Source: Bacteroidota bacterium (lineage in GTDB: Bacteria; Bacteroidota; Bacteroidia; Flavobacteriales; Flavobacteriaceae). From it: 36,848 nt of DNA. Shown here one piece after another: positions 1 to 7,380 of the stretch. The first letter of the stretch is position 1. Each line of letters opens with the position of its first letter. A program made the translations under genes and the position numbers. The notes under the pieces were generated by a model that did no database searches, was not told where the DNA came from, and saw only the letters and a program-made list of their open reading frames with translations. The stretch is from assembly GCA_023457535.1 (NCBI GenBank), contig JAEWLN010000011.1:1-36848 (forward strand), written 5' to 3'.

Positions 1-18
1 GGATTTGGGATCAAACTC

Positions 19-109
19 TTTTGACATTCAACTTTCCACTTTCTATTTTTGTCGTTCGACATTCGACGTTCGACGTTCGACGCTCAACATTTATCTTTCC
101 CCTTTCGAC
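19..109 (+). repeat. Heptamer array A (nTTCGAC), upstream of tpx
   Basis: Thirteen consecutive 7-bp units sit in unbroken phase, beginning with TTTTGAC and ending with TTTCGAC at 103-109. The best-conserved core is GTTCGAC at 54-60, ATTCGAC at 61-67 and GTTCGAC at 68-81, and the outer units decay (TTTCCAC, TTTCTAT, TTTCCCC). The last unit lies 9 bp before a TATTTTTG promoter element of tpx. The array may extend left beyond the window. It belongs to the same family as the arrays near 21.4, 35.2, 35.8 and 36.6 kb. Confidence 0.85.
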
Positions 110-118
110 CAAAATCGC

Positions 119-126
119 TATTTTTG
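119..126 (+). promoter_or_regulatory. Probable -7 promoter element of tpx
   Basis: TATTTTTG matches the Bacteroidota -7 consensus TAnnTTTG and lies 19 bp before the tpx ATG, giving a short leader. No TTG is present at the usual -33 distance; that place is taken by heptamer-array sequence (CTTTC). Confidence 0.5.
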
Positions 127-145
127 GGCCTTAAAATCCAAAACC

Positions 146-643
146 ATGGCAACCATCACTCTGGGAGGCAATCCCATCCATACCGGCGGCAACCTGCCCG
201 CTGTTGGCTCAAAAGCCCCTGATTTTCAATTGATCAAAACCGATCTTTCGACCGTTTCGCTCGCCGATCTGGCCGGCAAACGCGTCATTTTGAATATTTT
301 CCCGAGCATCGACACGCCTACCTGTGCCGCGTCCACGCGCAAATTCAACGAAAAAGCGTCGGAACTTGAGAACACTACGGTTTTGTGCGTAGCGCGCGAC
401 CTTCCGTTTGCGATGAAGCGCTTTTGCGGTGCCGAAGGACTCGACAACGTGGTTCCTGCATCGGACTTTAAAGCCGGTCAATTCGGCAAGGATTACGGTC
501 TGGAGATCACCGATGGTAAACTTGAAGGACTGCATTCGCGCGCCGTGGTCGTCATCGACGAAAATGGCCAGATCGTTTACACAGAGCAGGTTCCCGAAAT
601 TGCCGACGAACCCAACTACGAACAAGCGCTCGCCGCACTGTAA
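146..643 (+). CDS. tpx: Thiol peroxidase (atypical 2-Cys peroxiredoxin, Tpx)
   Basis: This 165-residue protein has the full Tpx length. It reduces peroxides, probably lipid hydroperoxides, using thioredoxin as electron donor; bacterial Tpx proteins are cytoplasmic or periplasmic and no signal peptide is seen here. The peroxidatic cysteine is C60 in the motif DTPTCAAST and the resolving cysteine is C94 in RFCGAEG, at the spacing of E. coli Tpx (C61/C95). The reading frame is open upstream to the window edge, but that part is translated heptamer repeat. The ATG giving MATITLGGN is therefore chosen, since family members begin with this sequence. Its stop codon overlaps the next ATG by one base (TAATG), which suggests translational coupling with the lipid kinase gene. 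Confidence 0.95.
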   Translation: MATITLGGNPIHTGGNLPAVGSKAPDFQLIKTDLSTVSLADLAGKRVILNIFPSIDTPTCAASTRKFNEKASELENTTVLCVARDLPFAMKRFCGAEGLDNVVPASDFKAGQFGKDYGLEITDGKLEGLHSRAVVVIDENGQIVYTEQVPEIADEPNYEQALAAL

Positions 644-1017
644 TGGAATTCGAAAAAGATCCTGCGTTTTTATCGGGCCGGCTCAAAAGCATCGGTTTTG
701 CGATCCGTGGGGCGGTGAAACTCATCACGACCGAACACAGCGTGATGGTGCAGTTTGGCCTGGGCGCGCTTGTTGCGATTGCCGGATTCTATTTTGAGAT
801 CTCGGCCACCGAATGGATGTTCCAGACCTTGGCCATCGGGTTGGTGCTCGCGATGGAAGGCCTTAACACGGCTGTGGAAAAACTCGCCGATTTTGTCCAT
901 CCGCAATTCCATGAGAAAATCGGGTTCATCAAAGACATTGCCGCCGGCGCGGTCTTCTTTGCCGCATTGACCGCCCTTGTCATAGGCGCGATCATCTATG
1001 TGCCCAAATTTTTGTAA
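643..1017 (+). CDS. dgkA: Diacylglycerol/undecaprenol kinase family protein
   Basis: This 124-residue integral membrane kinase belongs to the prokaryotic DgkA/UndK family, which phosphorylates diacylglycerol or undecaprenol with ATP to recycle membrane lipids or the cell-wall carrier. The family signature EGLNTAVEKLAD lies near residues 72-83 and KDIAAGAV near 96-103, between three predicted membrane helices, with an amphipathic N-terminus. In Gram-negative non-proteobacteria the preferred substrate cannot be decided from sequence. The ATG overlaps the tpx stop by one base. A 45-bp gap separates it from ftsK. Confidence 0.9.
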   Translation: MEFEKDPAFLSGRLKSIGFAIRGAVKLITTEHSVMVQFGLGALVAIAGFYFEISATEWMFQTLAIGLVLAMEGLNTAVEKLADFVHPQFHEKIGFIKDIAAGAVFFAALTALVIGAIIYVPKFL

Positions 1018-1062
1018 CGCGTTTGATTTATTCCCTATTTTTATAGCAATAATTTATGTTTT

Positions 1063-3546
1063 ATGGCCAAAGCAAAAAAGGATCCCGACGTTAAATCTGA
1101 ACAACCCCCGAAATCCTGGAAAATACCGCGGCAGCACAAAATGCTCCTCGGCAGCCTGCTCGTGCTGTTCGCCGTGGCTTTGCTGGTGGCCTTCATTTCC
1201 TTTTTCGTGTACGGCCAGCAAGACCAGAGCGCGATCGAAGCCATGGGCAACCGCGATGAAAAAGTGGGCAACTGGCTTGGCAAATTCGGGGCGTATCTGG
1301 CCGATTTTTTTGTATACCGCGGATTCGGGGCCGCCTCATTCCTGTTTGTCAAATTGTTTTTCCTGACCGGATCCTTCCTTGCGCTCGACATCCCGCTTAA
1401 AAAATTAAAGAACATTTGGTTCTGGGATTTGTTTGCCGTGGTGCTCGTATCGGTGCTTTTTGGCTTTTTTGCCGATTCGCTGCCCGAACTTGGCGGGGTC
1501 GTCGGATATGAAATGAACCAGTTCCTGCAGGATTATCTGGGCAAGACCGGCACGTTGCTGGTGCTGATCTTTGGCATCATCATCTACCTGATCTTTAAGA
1601 TCAAAATCTCGCCCGATGCCGTCAAATCGTTCTTTGAAAAGAGCAAGAACGATATGGAAGAAAGTTTGGCATCGATCCGCAAGACCACGCCTGTGGCCGA
1701 AGACAACGCCTTGTACAACCTCGAAGAATACGAAGTCAGGGAACCCATCGCAGATCAGGGCCCTGACGAGGACTTGCCCGAGCCAGAGCTCAAACCGGTA
1801 TCGCAGTTCGAGATCAACCGCGAAACGCTCAAACCCACGATCGAGCATCCGTCGGAAATCCATCTCGAAACAGCGGTAAAAGATCCTGTCATGGACAAAC
1901 CGATTCCGGCTGCCGTGACCCCGCCCGCGCCACAGATCATCCATACCAGCGACGAGGCTTTTGTAATCGAGCAGGCGCCTGAGGAAGCCACCATCGAGGA
2001 GAATCTGGCAGAAAGGCTCGTGGCCGATTTTGGCTTGTTCGACCCTACGCTGGAACTTTCCAATTACAGATTCCCGTCGCTGGACATGCTCAAGGATTAT
2101 GGCGGGCAAATCACGATCAATCAGGAGGAACTCGAGGAAAACAAGAACCGGATTGTCGAGACATTGCGCAATTACAAGATCGACATTGCGCAGATCAAGG
2201 CCACCGTCGGGCCATCGGTGACGCTGTATGAAATCGTGCCCGAGGCGGGGATCAGAATCTCAAAGATCAAAAGTCTGGAAGACGATATTGCGCTTTCACT
2301 CTCTGCACTCGGCATCCGTATCATCGCGCCAATCCCGGGCAAAGGCACCATCGGAATTGAAGTGCCCAACCAGAAGCCCACCATGGTGTCGATGAAGTCG
2401 GTGATCGGATCGGCCAAATTCCAGGAAGCCGAAATGGAGTTGCCGATTGCCCTCGGAAAGACGATTTCGAACGAGACTTTTGTGGTCGATCTGGCCAAAA
2501 TGCCGCACTTGCTTATGGCGGGCGCGACAGGTCAGGGTAAATCTGTCGGATTGAATGCCGTGCTCACTTCATTGCTTTATAAAAAACATCCTGCCGAAGT
2601 AAAGTTCGTGCTCGTCGATCCGAAAAAGGTCGAGCTTACGCTGTTCAACAAAATCGAGCGCCACTATCTGGCCAAATTGCCCGATACGGACGATGCGATC
2701 ATCACCGACAACAACAAAGTCATCAACACACTCAATTCGTTGTGCGTAGAGATGGACAACCGCTATTCGCTTTTGAAAGATGCGATGGTGCGCAACATCA
2801 AGGAATACAACGAAAAATTCCGCAACAGAAAGCTCAATCCTGAGAACGGACACCGCTTTTTGCCTTATATCGTGCTGGTCGTCGATGAATTTGCCGATCT
2901 GATCATGACCGCCGGCAAAGAAGTAGAAACGCCGATTGCGCGTCTTGCCCAACTTGCGCGTGCGATCGGAATCCATTTGATCATCGCCACGCAAAGGCCA
3001 TCGGTCAATGTCATTACCGGCATCATCAAGGCGAACTTTCCGGCGCGGATCGCGTTTCGCGTGACGTCCAAGATCGATTCGCGTACGATTTTGGATACGC
3101 AGGGCGCCGATCAGCTCATCGGGCGCGGGGATTTGCTGTATTCCAACGGAAACGATGTCACGCGCGTGCAATGTGCTTTTGTCGATACGCCTGAGGTCGA
3201 AAAGATTACGGAATTCATCGGCGGACAAAAGGCGTACCCGGATGCGTACCTGCTTCCGGAATTCGTCGGTGAGGGCGAAAGTGGCATCAATCTTGATATC
3301 GACATTTCTGAAAGAGACGCGCTCTTCAGGGAAGCGGCGGAGATTATTGTGACGGCGCAGCAGGGTTCGGCCTCTTTACTTCAAAGAAAGCTTAAACTCG
3401 GCTATAACCGCGCCGGAAGATTGATCGACCAACTCGAAGCCGCCGGCATTGTCGGCCCGTTCGAAGGTTCCAAAGCCCGAAATGTCAACATTACTGATTT
3501 GGCCGCGCTCGACCAATTCTTTAACAACGAACAAAATGACTCTTAA
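1063..3546 (+). CDS. ftsK: DNA translocase FtsK/SpoIIIE
   Basis: This 827-residue septal DNA pump clears and orients chromosome termini during division. About four membrane helices occupy residues 25-185 (an early one is LLVLFAVALLVAFISF). A low-complexity, Pro/Glu-rich linker runs to about 340, followed by the RecA-like motor. Walker A is GATGQGKS at residues 487-494 and Walker B is LVVDEFADL near 604-612. The C-terminal winged-helix gamma domain, which reads KOPS-type sequences, ends the protein (GYNRAGRLIDQLEAAGIVG). The linker is short compared with E. coli FtsK, as is usual outside the Enterobacteria. The order ftsK-lolA-lptG-ribBA is a familiar flavobacterial arrangement. Confidence 0.96.
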   Translation: MAKAKKDPDVKSEQPPKSWKIPRQHKMLLGSLLVLFAVALLVAFISFFVYGQQDQSAIEAMGNRDEKVGNWLGKFGAYLADFFVYRGFGAASFLFVKLFFLTGSFLALDIPLKKLKNIWFWDLFAVVLVSVLFGFFADSLPELGGVVGYEMNQFLQDYLGKTGTLLVLIFGIIIYLIFKIKISPDAVKSFFEKSKNDMEESLASIRKTTPVAEDNALYNLEEYEVREPIADQGPDEDLPEPELKPVSQFEINRETLKPTIEHPSEIHLETAVKDPVMDKPIPAAVTPPAPQIIHTSDEAFVIEQAPEEATIEENLAERLVADFGLFDPTLELSNYRFPSLDMLKDYGGQITINQEELEENKNRIVETLRNYKIDIAQIKATVGPSVTLYEIVPEAGIRISKIKSLEDDIALSLSALGIRIIAPIPGKGTIGIEVPNQKPTMVSMKSVIGSAKFQEAEMELPIALGKTISNETFVVDLAKMPHLLMAGATGQGKSVGLNAVLTSLLYKKHPAEVKFVLVDPKKVELTLFNKIERHYLAKLPDTDDAIITDNNKVINTLNSLCVEMDNRYSLLKDAMVRNIKEYNEKFRNRKLNPENGHRFLPYIVLVVDEFADLIMTAGKEVETPIARLAQLARAIGIHLIIATQRPSVNVITGIIKANFPARIAFRVTSKIDSRTILDTQGADQLIGRGDLLYSNGNDVTRVQCAFVDTPEVEKITEFIGGQKAYPDAYLLPEFVGEGESGINLDIDISERDALFREAAEIIVTAQQGSASLLQRKLKLGYNRAGRLIDQLEAAGIVGPFEGSKARNVNITDLAALDQFFNNEQNDS

Positions 3547-3547
3547 A

Positions 3548-4186
3548 ATGAAAAGGATTTTCCAGATTACACTATTGCTCTTTATTGGCCTTGCCGCCCA
3601 GGCGCAGGATAAAAAGGCCAAGGACCTGCTCGATCAGGTGACGGCCAAGGTCAGGAGTTATGAAAATATTGTAATCGATTTCAAGTACGCCCTTAACAAC
3701 GCCAAGGAGAACATTAATCAGGAAAGCAAGGGCAACGTGACGATGAAAGGCAACATGTACGTACTCAACCTGATGGGTGTCACCAAGATGTTCGACGGTA
3801 AGAAAATCTACACCATCAATCCTGAAGATGAAGAAATCACCGTCCAGAAATTCAACGAAAAAGACGACAAGGACGTCTCCCCTTCCAAGCTTTTGACGTT
3901 TTTTAACTCCGGTTATAAATTCTATTGGGACATTGCGCAAAACGTCAAAGGGCGCAAAATACAGTATATCAAGCTTGTCCCCACCGGAAAAGACCAGCGC
4001 AAGGAAATCCTGCTCGGGATTGACAGCCAGACCAAGAACATCTACAACCTGATCGAAGTCGGGAAAAACGGCACCAGAACTACTCTTACCGTTAATTCTT
4101 TTAAAACCAACCAACCTTTATCGAAAAATCAGTTTACCTTTGCCGAGAGTAAATATCCCAATTACATCATCAACAGGTTAGACTAG
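3548..4186 (+). CDS. lolA: LolA-like outer-membrane lipoprotein carrier
   Basis: The product is 212 residues with a clear signal peptide (MKRIFQITLLLFIGLAAQA, cleavage before QD), so it is periplasmic. It matches LolA-type half-barrel proteins, which ferry lipoproteins between inner and outer membrane. Supporting features are the amphipathic N-terminal segment of the mature protein (KDLLDQVTAKVRSYENIVID), the repeated beta-strand pattern and the GKKIYTINPEDEEI strand pair. An alternative ATG four codons upstream overlaps the ftsK stop; the one chosen gives a normal signal peptide. It lies between ftsK and an LptF/G permease, with gaps of 1 and 3 bp, so it is almost certainly cotranscribed. 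Assignment rests on family resemblance and gene order rather than on a catalytic motif. Confidence 0.85.
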   Translation: MKRIFQITLLLFIGLAAQAQDKKAKDLLDQVTAKVRSYENIVIDFKYALNNAKENINQESKGNVTMKGNMYVLNLMGVTKMFDGKKIYTINPEDEEITVQKFNEKDDKDVSPSKLLTFFNSGYKFYWDIAQNVKGRKIQYIKLVPTGKDQRKEILLGIDSQTKNIYNLIEVGKNGTRTTLTVNSFKTNQPLSKNQFTFAESKYPNYIINRLD

Positions 4187-4189
4187 TTC

Positions 4190-6181
4190 GTGAAGATCCT
4201 CGACAAATACCTTCTCAAAACCTTTGCGGGTACCTTTGGTTCCGTATTTGTGATCCTCTTTTTTATTTTCATACTCCAAACCGTCTGGCTTTTTATCTCT
4301 GAGTTGGCCGGAAAGGATCTCGATGTACTGATGGTCATCAAGTTCCTGATGTTTGCGATGCCGCGTATCATTCCGCTTGTGTTGCCGCTTTCGATCCTGC
4401 TTGCGTCCATCATGACCTTTGGCAGCCTGGCCGAGAATTATGAATTTGCGGCGATGAAGTCCTCGGGGATTTCACTGCAGCGCGCCCTCAAAGGATTGAC
4501 GATCTTTATTTTCGCACTGAGCATTTGCGCGTTCATTTTTGCCAATAACGTCATTCCGTACGCCGAGTACAAATTCATCAACTTCCGCAAGGACATCGCA
4601 CAGATGAAACCCGCCATGGCCATTGCAGAAGGCCAGTTCAACGATGTGGGCACGTACAACATCAAGGTCGAGAAAAAGTCGGGCAAAGACGGCAACCACC
4701 TTACCGGCATTACGATCCACCGCAAAAGCAACCAGTTTGAAGGCGTCAAAAACGTGATCAAGGCAAGGGACGGCGAACTGATCGGGAACGAAAATTCCAA
4801 TATTTTGCAGCTCGTACTCAACGACGGCTACTATTACGAAGACGTGACGCCCAAAAAATACGAGGAAAAGCGCAAAATGCCGTTTGCCAAAAGCTCGTTC
4901 AAAAAGTATGTGATCAATCTGGATCTGTCCAGGCTCAACAATCCTGAGGGCGTGGACTACGAGATTTCCAATACCAATACGATGCTCAATGTGTCGGAAC
5001 TTCGGTACACGCTCGATTCGCTGGGCAAGAGCTACAAAAAAGACGTCGTGTCTTTTGGCGATAACATTTACCAGCGCACAGGCATCAATTATGTGCGCAA
5101 CAAAGATACTGCTGCGACGCGCCAAACTGTTCCCGCCAACGACTTGATGGCCGGTCTGACCGTTTCGCAAAAAGCCGACGTACTTAAGATCGCAGCGAGT
5201 AACCTTTCGAGCGCCAAGTACCAGATTGAAGGCACCAAAATCGAATTGCAGACCAAACAAAAGCTCATCAACAGCCACTGGATCGCGCTTTATGACAAAT
5301 TCGTGATCGCCTATGCGTGTATTTTGATGTTCTTTATCGGGGCGCCGCTTGGAGCGATCATCCGGAAAGGCGGGCTCGGGTTGCCGATCGTATTTGCGGT
5401 GCTGATTTTTATCGTCTACCACTTCGTCAATACGTTTGGCAAAAAACTCGCGTCGGAAAACGGCATTACGCCCTTTTTGGGTTGCTGGCTCTCGACGATG
5501 ATCCTCACGCCGCTTGCCCTGTTCCTCACCCATCGGGCAACCAATGACAGGCAGATCATCATCGACTTCGACTGGCTCATCGACCCGGTACGCAAAATGT
5601 TCGGGCGTCGGGAAACTGTACCAACGGCCGATGCAAACCGCATGGTCGTCCTCGATGCGGCGCGTATCGAACAAGACGACGAATACAAAACGATGGAAGC
5701 CCAATCCGATGCAGTGCTGATCGGGACGGTCTACAACGCCACGAAATTCAACTATCCGGCAACCAGGCGCAACAAAGCGCTGCAAATCCTTTCCGGACGC
5801 GGCATTACGCAGGAAGACCTGTTGCGCGACGGCAAGCTGTTCAACCGCGATTACGAACGGCTGCAACAGGTCGTGAGCGATTACCGGTCGGACGGCAATG
5901 TGACATTCGGACTTTACCTGGTGACGGTGATCCTGTCGCTGGTGGTGCAAAACAACCGCAATCTGCTTTGGCTGATCGTGCCGTATGCCGCAATTTTTGT
6001 AGCCTTTTTGGTTTGTCTGTACAAAACCGAACAAAAACTCGAGGAAATCGAAAAACTCACCAAGCGCGACATCGGCCCGAACATCTATATCGCAATGGCC
6101 CTGGGCTGGGCGCTCTATTTCATTCTCTATTTCAACAACCGGCGTGCGCTGTCCAAGGCGCTTTCCGAAAGCAACGTTTAG
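4190..6181 (+). CDS. LptF/LptG family lipopolysaccharide export permease
   Basis: The 663-residue product resembles the membrane subunits of the LptB2FG transporter, which extracts lipopolysaccharide from the inner membrane. Three helices lie at the N-terminus (residues 12-36, about 50-80 and 98-120). A periplasmic domain follows, then three more helices (about 370-460) and a further C-terminal membrane section (about 575-650) seen in Bacteroidota versions. The motif SLAENYEFAAMKSSGIS matches the conserved coupling-helix region of the family (E. coli: SELTAM..GIS). The start is GTG, 3 bp after the lolA stop; no in-frame ATG gives the full first helix. The C-terminal extension makes it longer than E. 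coli LptF/G (about 360 residues). Confidence 0.9.
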   Translation: MKILDKYLLKTFAGTFGSVFVILFFIFILQTVWLFISELAGKDLDVLMVIKFLMFAMPRIIPLVLPLSILLASIMTFGSLAENYEFAAMKSSGISLQRALKGLTIFIFALSICAFIFANNVIPYAEYKFINFRKDIAQMKPAMAIAEGQFNDVGTYNIKVEKKSGKDGNHLTGITIHRKSNQFEGVKNVIKARDGELIGNENSNILQLVLNDGYYYEDVTPKKYEEKRKMPFAKSSFKKYVINLDLSRLNNPEGVDYEISNTNTMLNVSELRYTLDSLGKSYKKDVVSFGDNIYQRTGINYVRNKDTAATRQTVPANDLMAGLTVSQKADVLKIAASNLSSAKYQIEGTKIELQTKQKLINSHWIALYDKFVIAYACILMFFIGAPLGAIIRKGGLGLPIVFAVLIFIVYHFVNTFGKKLASENGITPFLGCWLSTMILTPLALFLTHRATNDRQIIIDFDWLIDPVRKMFGRRETVPTADANRMVVLDAARIEQDDEYKTMEAQSDAVLIGTVYNATKFNYPATRRNKALQILSGRGITQEDLLRDGKLFNRDYERLQQVVSDYRSDGNVTFGLYLVTVILSLVVQNNRNLLWLIVPYAAIFVAFLVCLYKTEQKLEEIEKLTKRDIGPNIYIAMALGWALYFILYFNNRRALSKALSESNV

Positions 6182-6182
6182 C

Positions 6183-7322
6183 ATGTTACCCGAAAAAATA
6201 CAACTCAACACCATCGAAGAAGCCATTGAAGACATCCGCCAGGGCAAAATCATCATTGTCGTAGACGACGAAGACCGCGAAAATGAAGGTGATTTCCTGG
6301 CCGCAGCTGAAGTGGCCACGCCGGAAATGGTCAACTTCATGGCCGTACACGGGCGCGGGCTCATTTGTGCGCCGCTAACCGAGAACCGCTGTAAGGAACT
6401 CGGGCTCCATTCGATGGTTCAGGTCAACACCGACCACATGGAAACTGCTTTTACGGTCTCTGTCGATTTGCGCGGGCATGGCGTAACTACCGGAATTTCG
6501 GCGTCGGACCGGGCCAAGACGATACTGGCGCTGGTCGACGAAAATACAAAGCCGCACGATCTGGCGCGACCGGGACACATTTTCCCGCTGATCGCCAAAC
6601 AAGGCGGCGTGCTCAGGCGTACCGGACACACCGAAGCGGCGATCGACTTTGCGCGCCTGGCCGGATTCAAGCCCGCGGGGGTGATTTGTGAGATCATGAA
6701 TGACGACGGATCGATGGCACGCTTGCCGCAATTGGCCGAAATCGCAAAAAAACTCGACCTCAAGCTCGTATCGATCGAAGACCTGGTCGCCTACCGCATG
6801 CAGCACGACAGCCTGATCGTCAAAAAAGAAGACTTCGACATCGAGACCCGTTTTGGCACATTCAGATTGCGCGCCTATCAACAAACGACCAACAAGCAGG
6901 TCCACGTAGCTTTGACCAAAGGCACCTGGAATACTGGCCAGCCGGTGCTCACGCGCATCAATTCGACGCTGGTCAACAATGACATTCTGGGCACACTGAC
7001 CACAAATGCCGACCAAAAGCTTGACGGCATGTTCCAGCGCATCAACGACGAAGGCCGCGGGGCGATTCTGTTTATCAATCAGGAATTGCCCGTTAACAGC
7101 CTTCTGAATCGCATTACCGAACTCAAATCGCTACAGGCCAAAGGCGATTTTAAAGCACCGCCCATTGTAATGGACCTCAAGGATTTTGGCATCGGGGCGC
7201 AAATATTGCACGATCTGGACATTTGCAAAATCCGGCTGGTGTCCAACAGCGATTCCGAGCAACAAAAACGCGTCGGGATGATCGGATACGGACTCGAGAT
7301 CACCGAATATGTGCGCTACTGA
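6183..7322 (+). CDS. ribB: 3,4-dihydroxy-2-butanone-4-phosphate synthase with degenerate GTP cyclohydrolase II domain
   Basis: The 379-residue protein has the RibBA layout of riboflavin biosynthesis. Residues 1-205 form the RibB domain, which makes 3,4-dihydroxy-2-butanone 4-phosphate from ribulose 5-phosphate. It has the acidic metal-binding motif DDEDRENEGDF near residue 27, the GHTEAA loop, and VICEIMNDDGSMAR. The C-terminal 170 residues align with GTP cyclohydrolase II (EGRGAILFINQE, DFGIGAQIL, KIRLVSNS). However, the zinc-binding cysteines that RibA carries as C-x10-C-x-C are absent, so cyclohydrolase activity is doubtful. A separate RibA may exist elsewhere. The ATG sits 1 bp after the lptF/G stop. 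The gene ends the operon, before a strong terminator. Confidence 0.92.
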   Translation: MLPEKIQLNTIEEAIEDIRQGKIIIVVDDEDRENEGDFLAAAEVATPEMVNFMAVHGRGLICAPLTENRCKELGLHSMVQVNTDHMETAFTVSVDLRGHGVTTGISASDRAKTILALVDENTKPHDLARPGHIFPLIAKQGGVLRRTGHTEAAIDFARLAGFKPAGVICEIMNDDGSMARLPQLAEIAKKLDLKLVSIEDLVAYRMQHDSLIVKKEDFDIETRFGTFRLRAYQQTTNKQVHVALTKGTWNTGQPVLTRINSTLVNNDILGTLTTNADQKLDGMFQRINDEGRGAILFINQELPVNSLLNRITELKSLQAKGDFKAPPIVMDLKDFGIGAQILHDLDICKIRLVSNSDSEQQKRVGMIGYGLEITEYVRY

Positions 7323-7326
7323 TACG

Positions 7327-7365
7327 GCATAAAAAAAACGCAGCGATCCTGCGTTTTTTTTATGC
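7327..7365. terminator. Perfect inverted-repeat bidirectional terminator
   Basis: A 39-bp perfect palindrome reads GCAT-A8-CGCAG, loop CGATC, CTGCG-T8-ATGC. The A8/T8 arms give a U-tract on both strands, so it can terminate the ribBA transcript and the convergent leucine-rich-repeat gene. Confidence 0.9.
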
Positions 7366-7380
7366 TCTGGCATTTGGTTG

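Noticed and set aside
5..145. A longer N-terminus for thiol peroxidase
   Set aside because: The extra 47 codons are the heptamer array in translation; Tpx proteins start at the chosen ATG.
4472..6364. A 630-codon open frame antisense to the LptF/G permease and ribBA start
   Set aside because: It mirrors the codon bias of the real genes, has no family motif, and the forward genes are clearly recognised.
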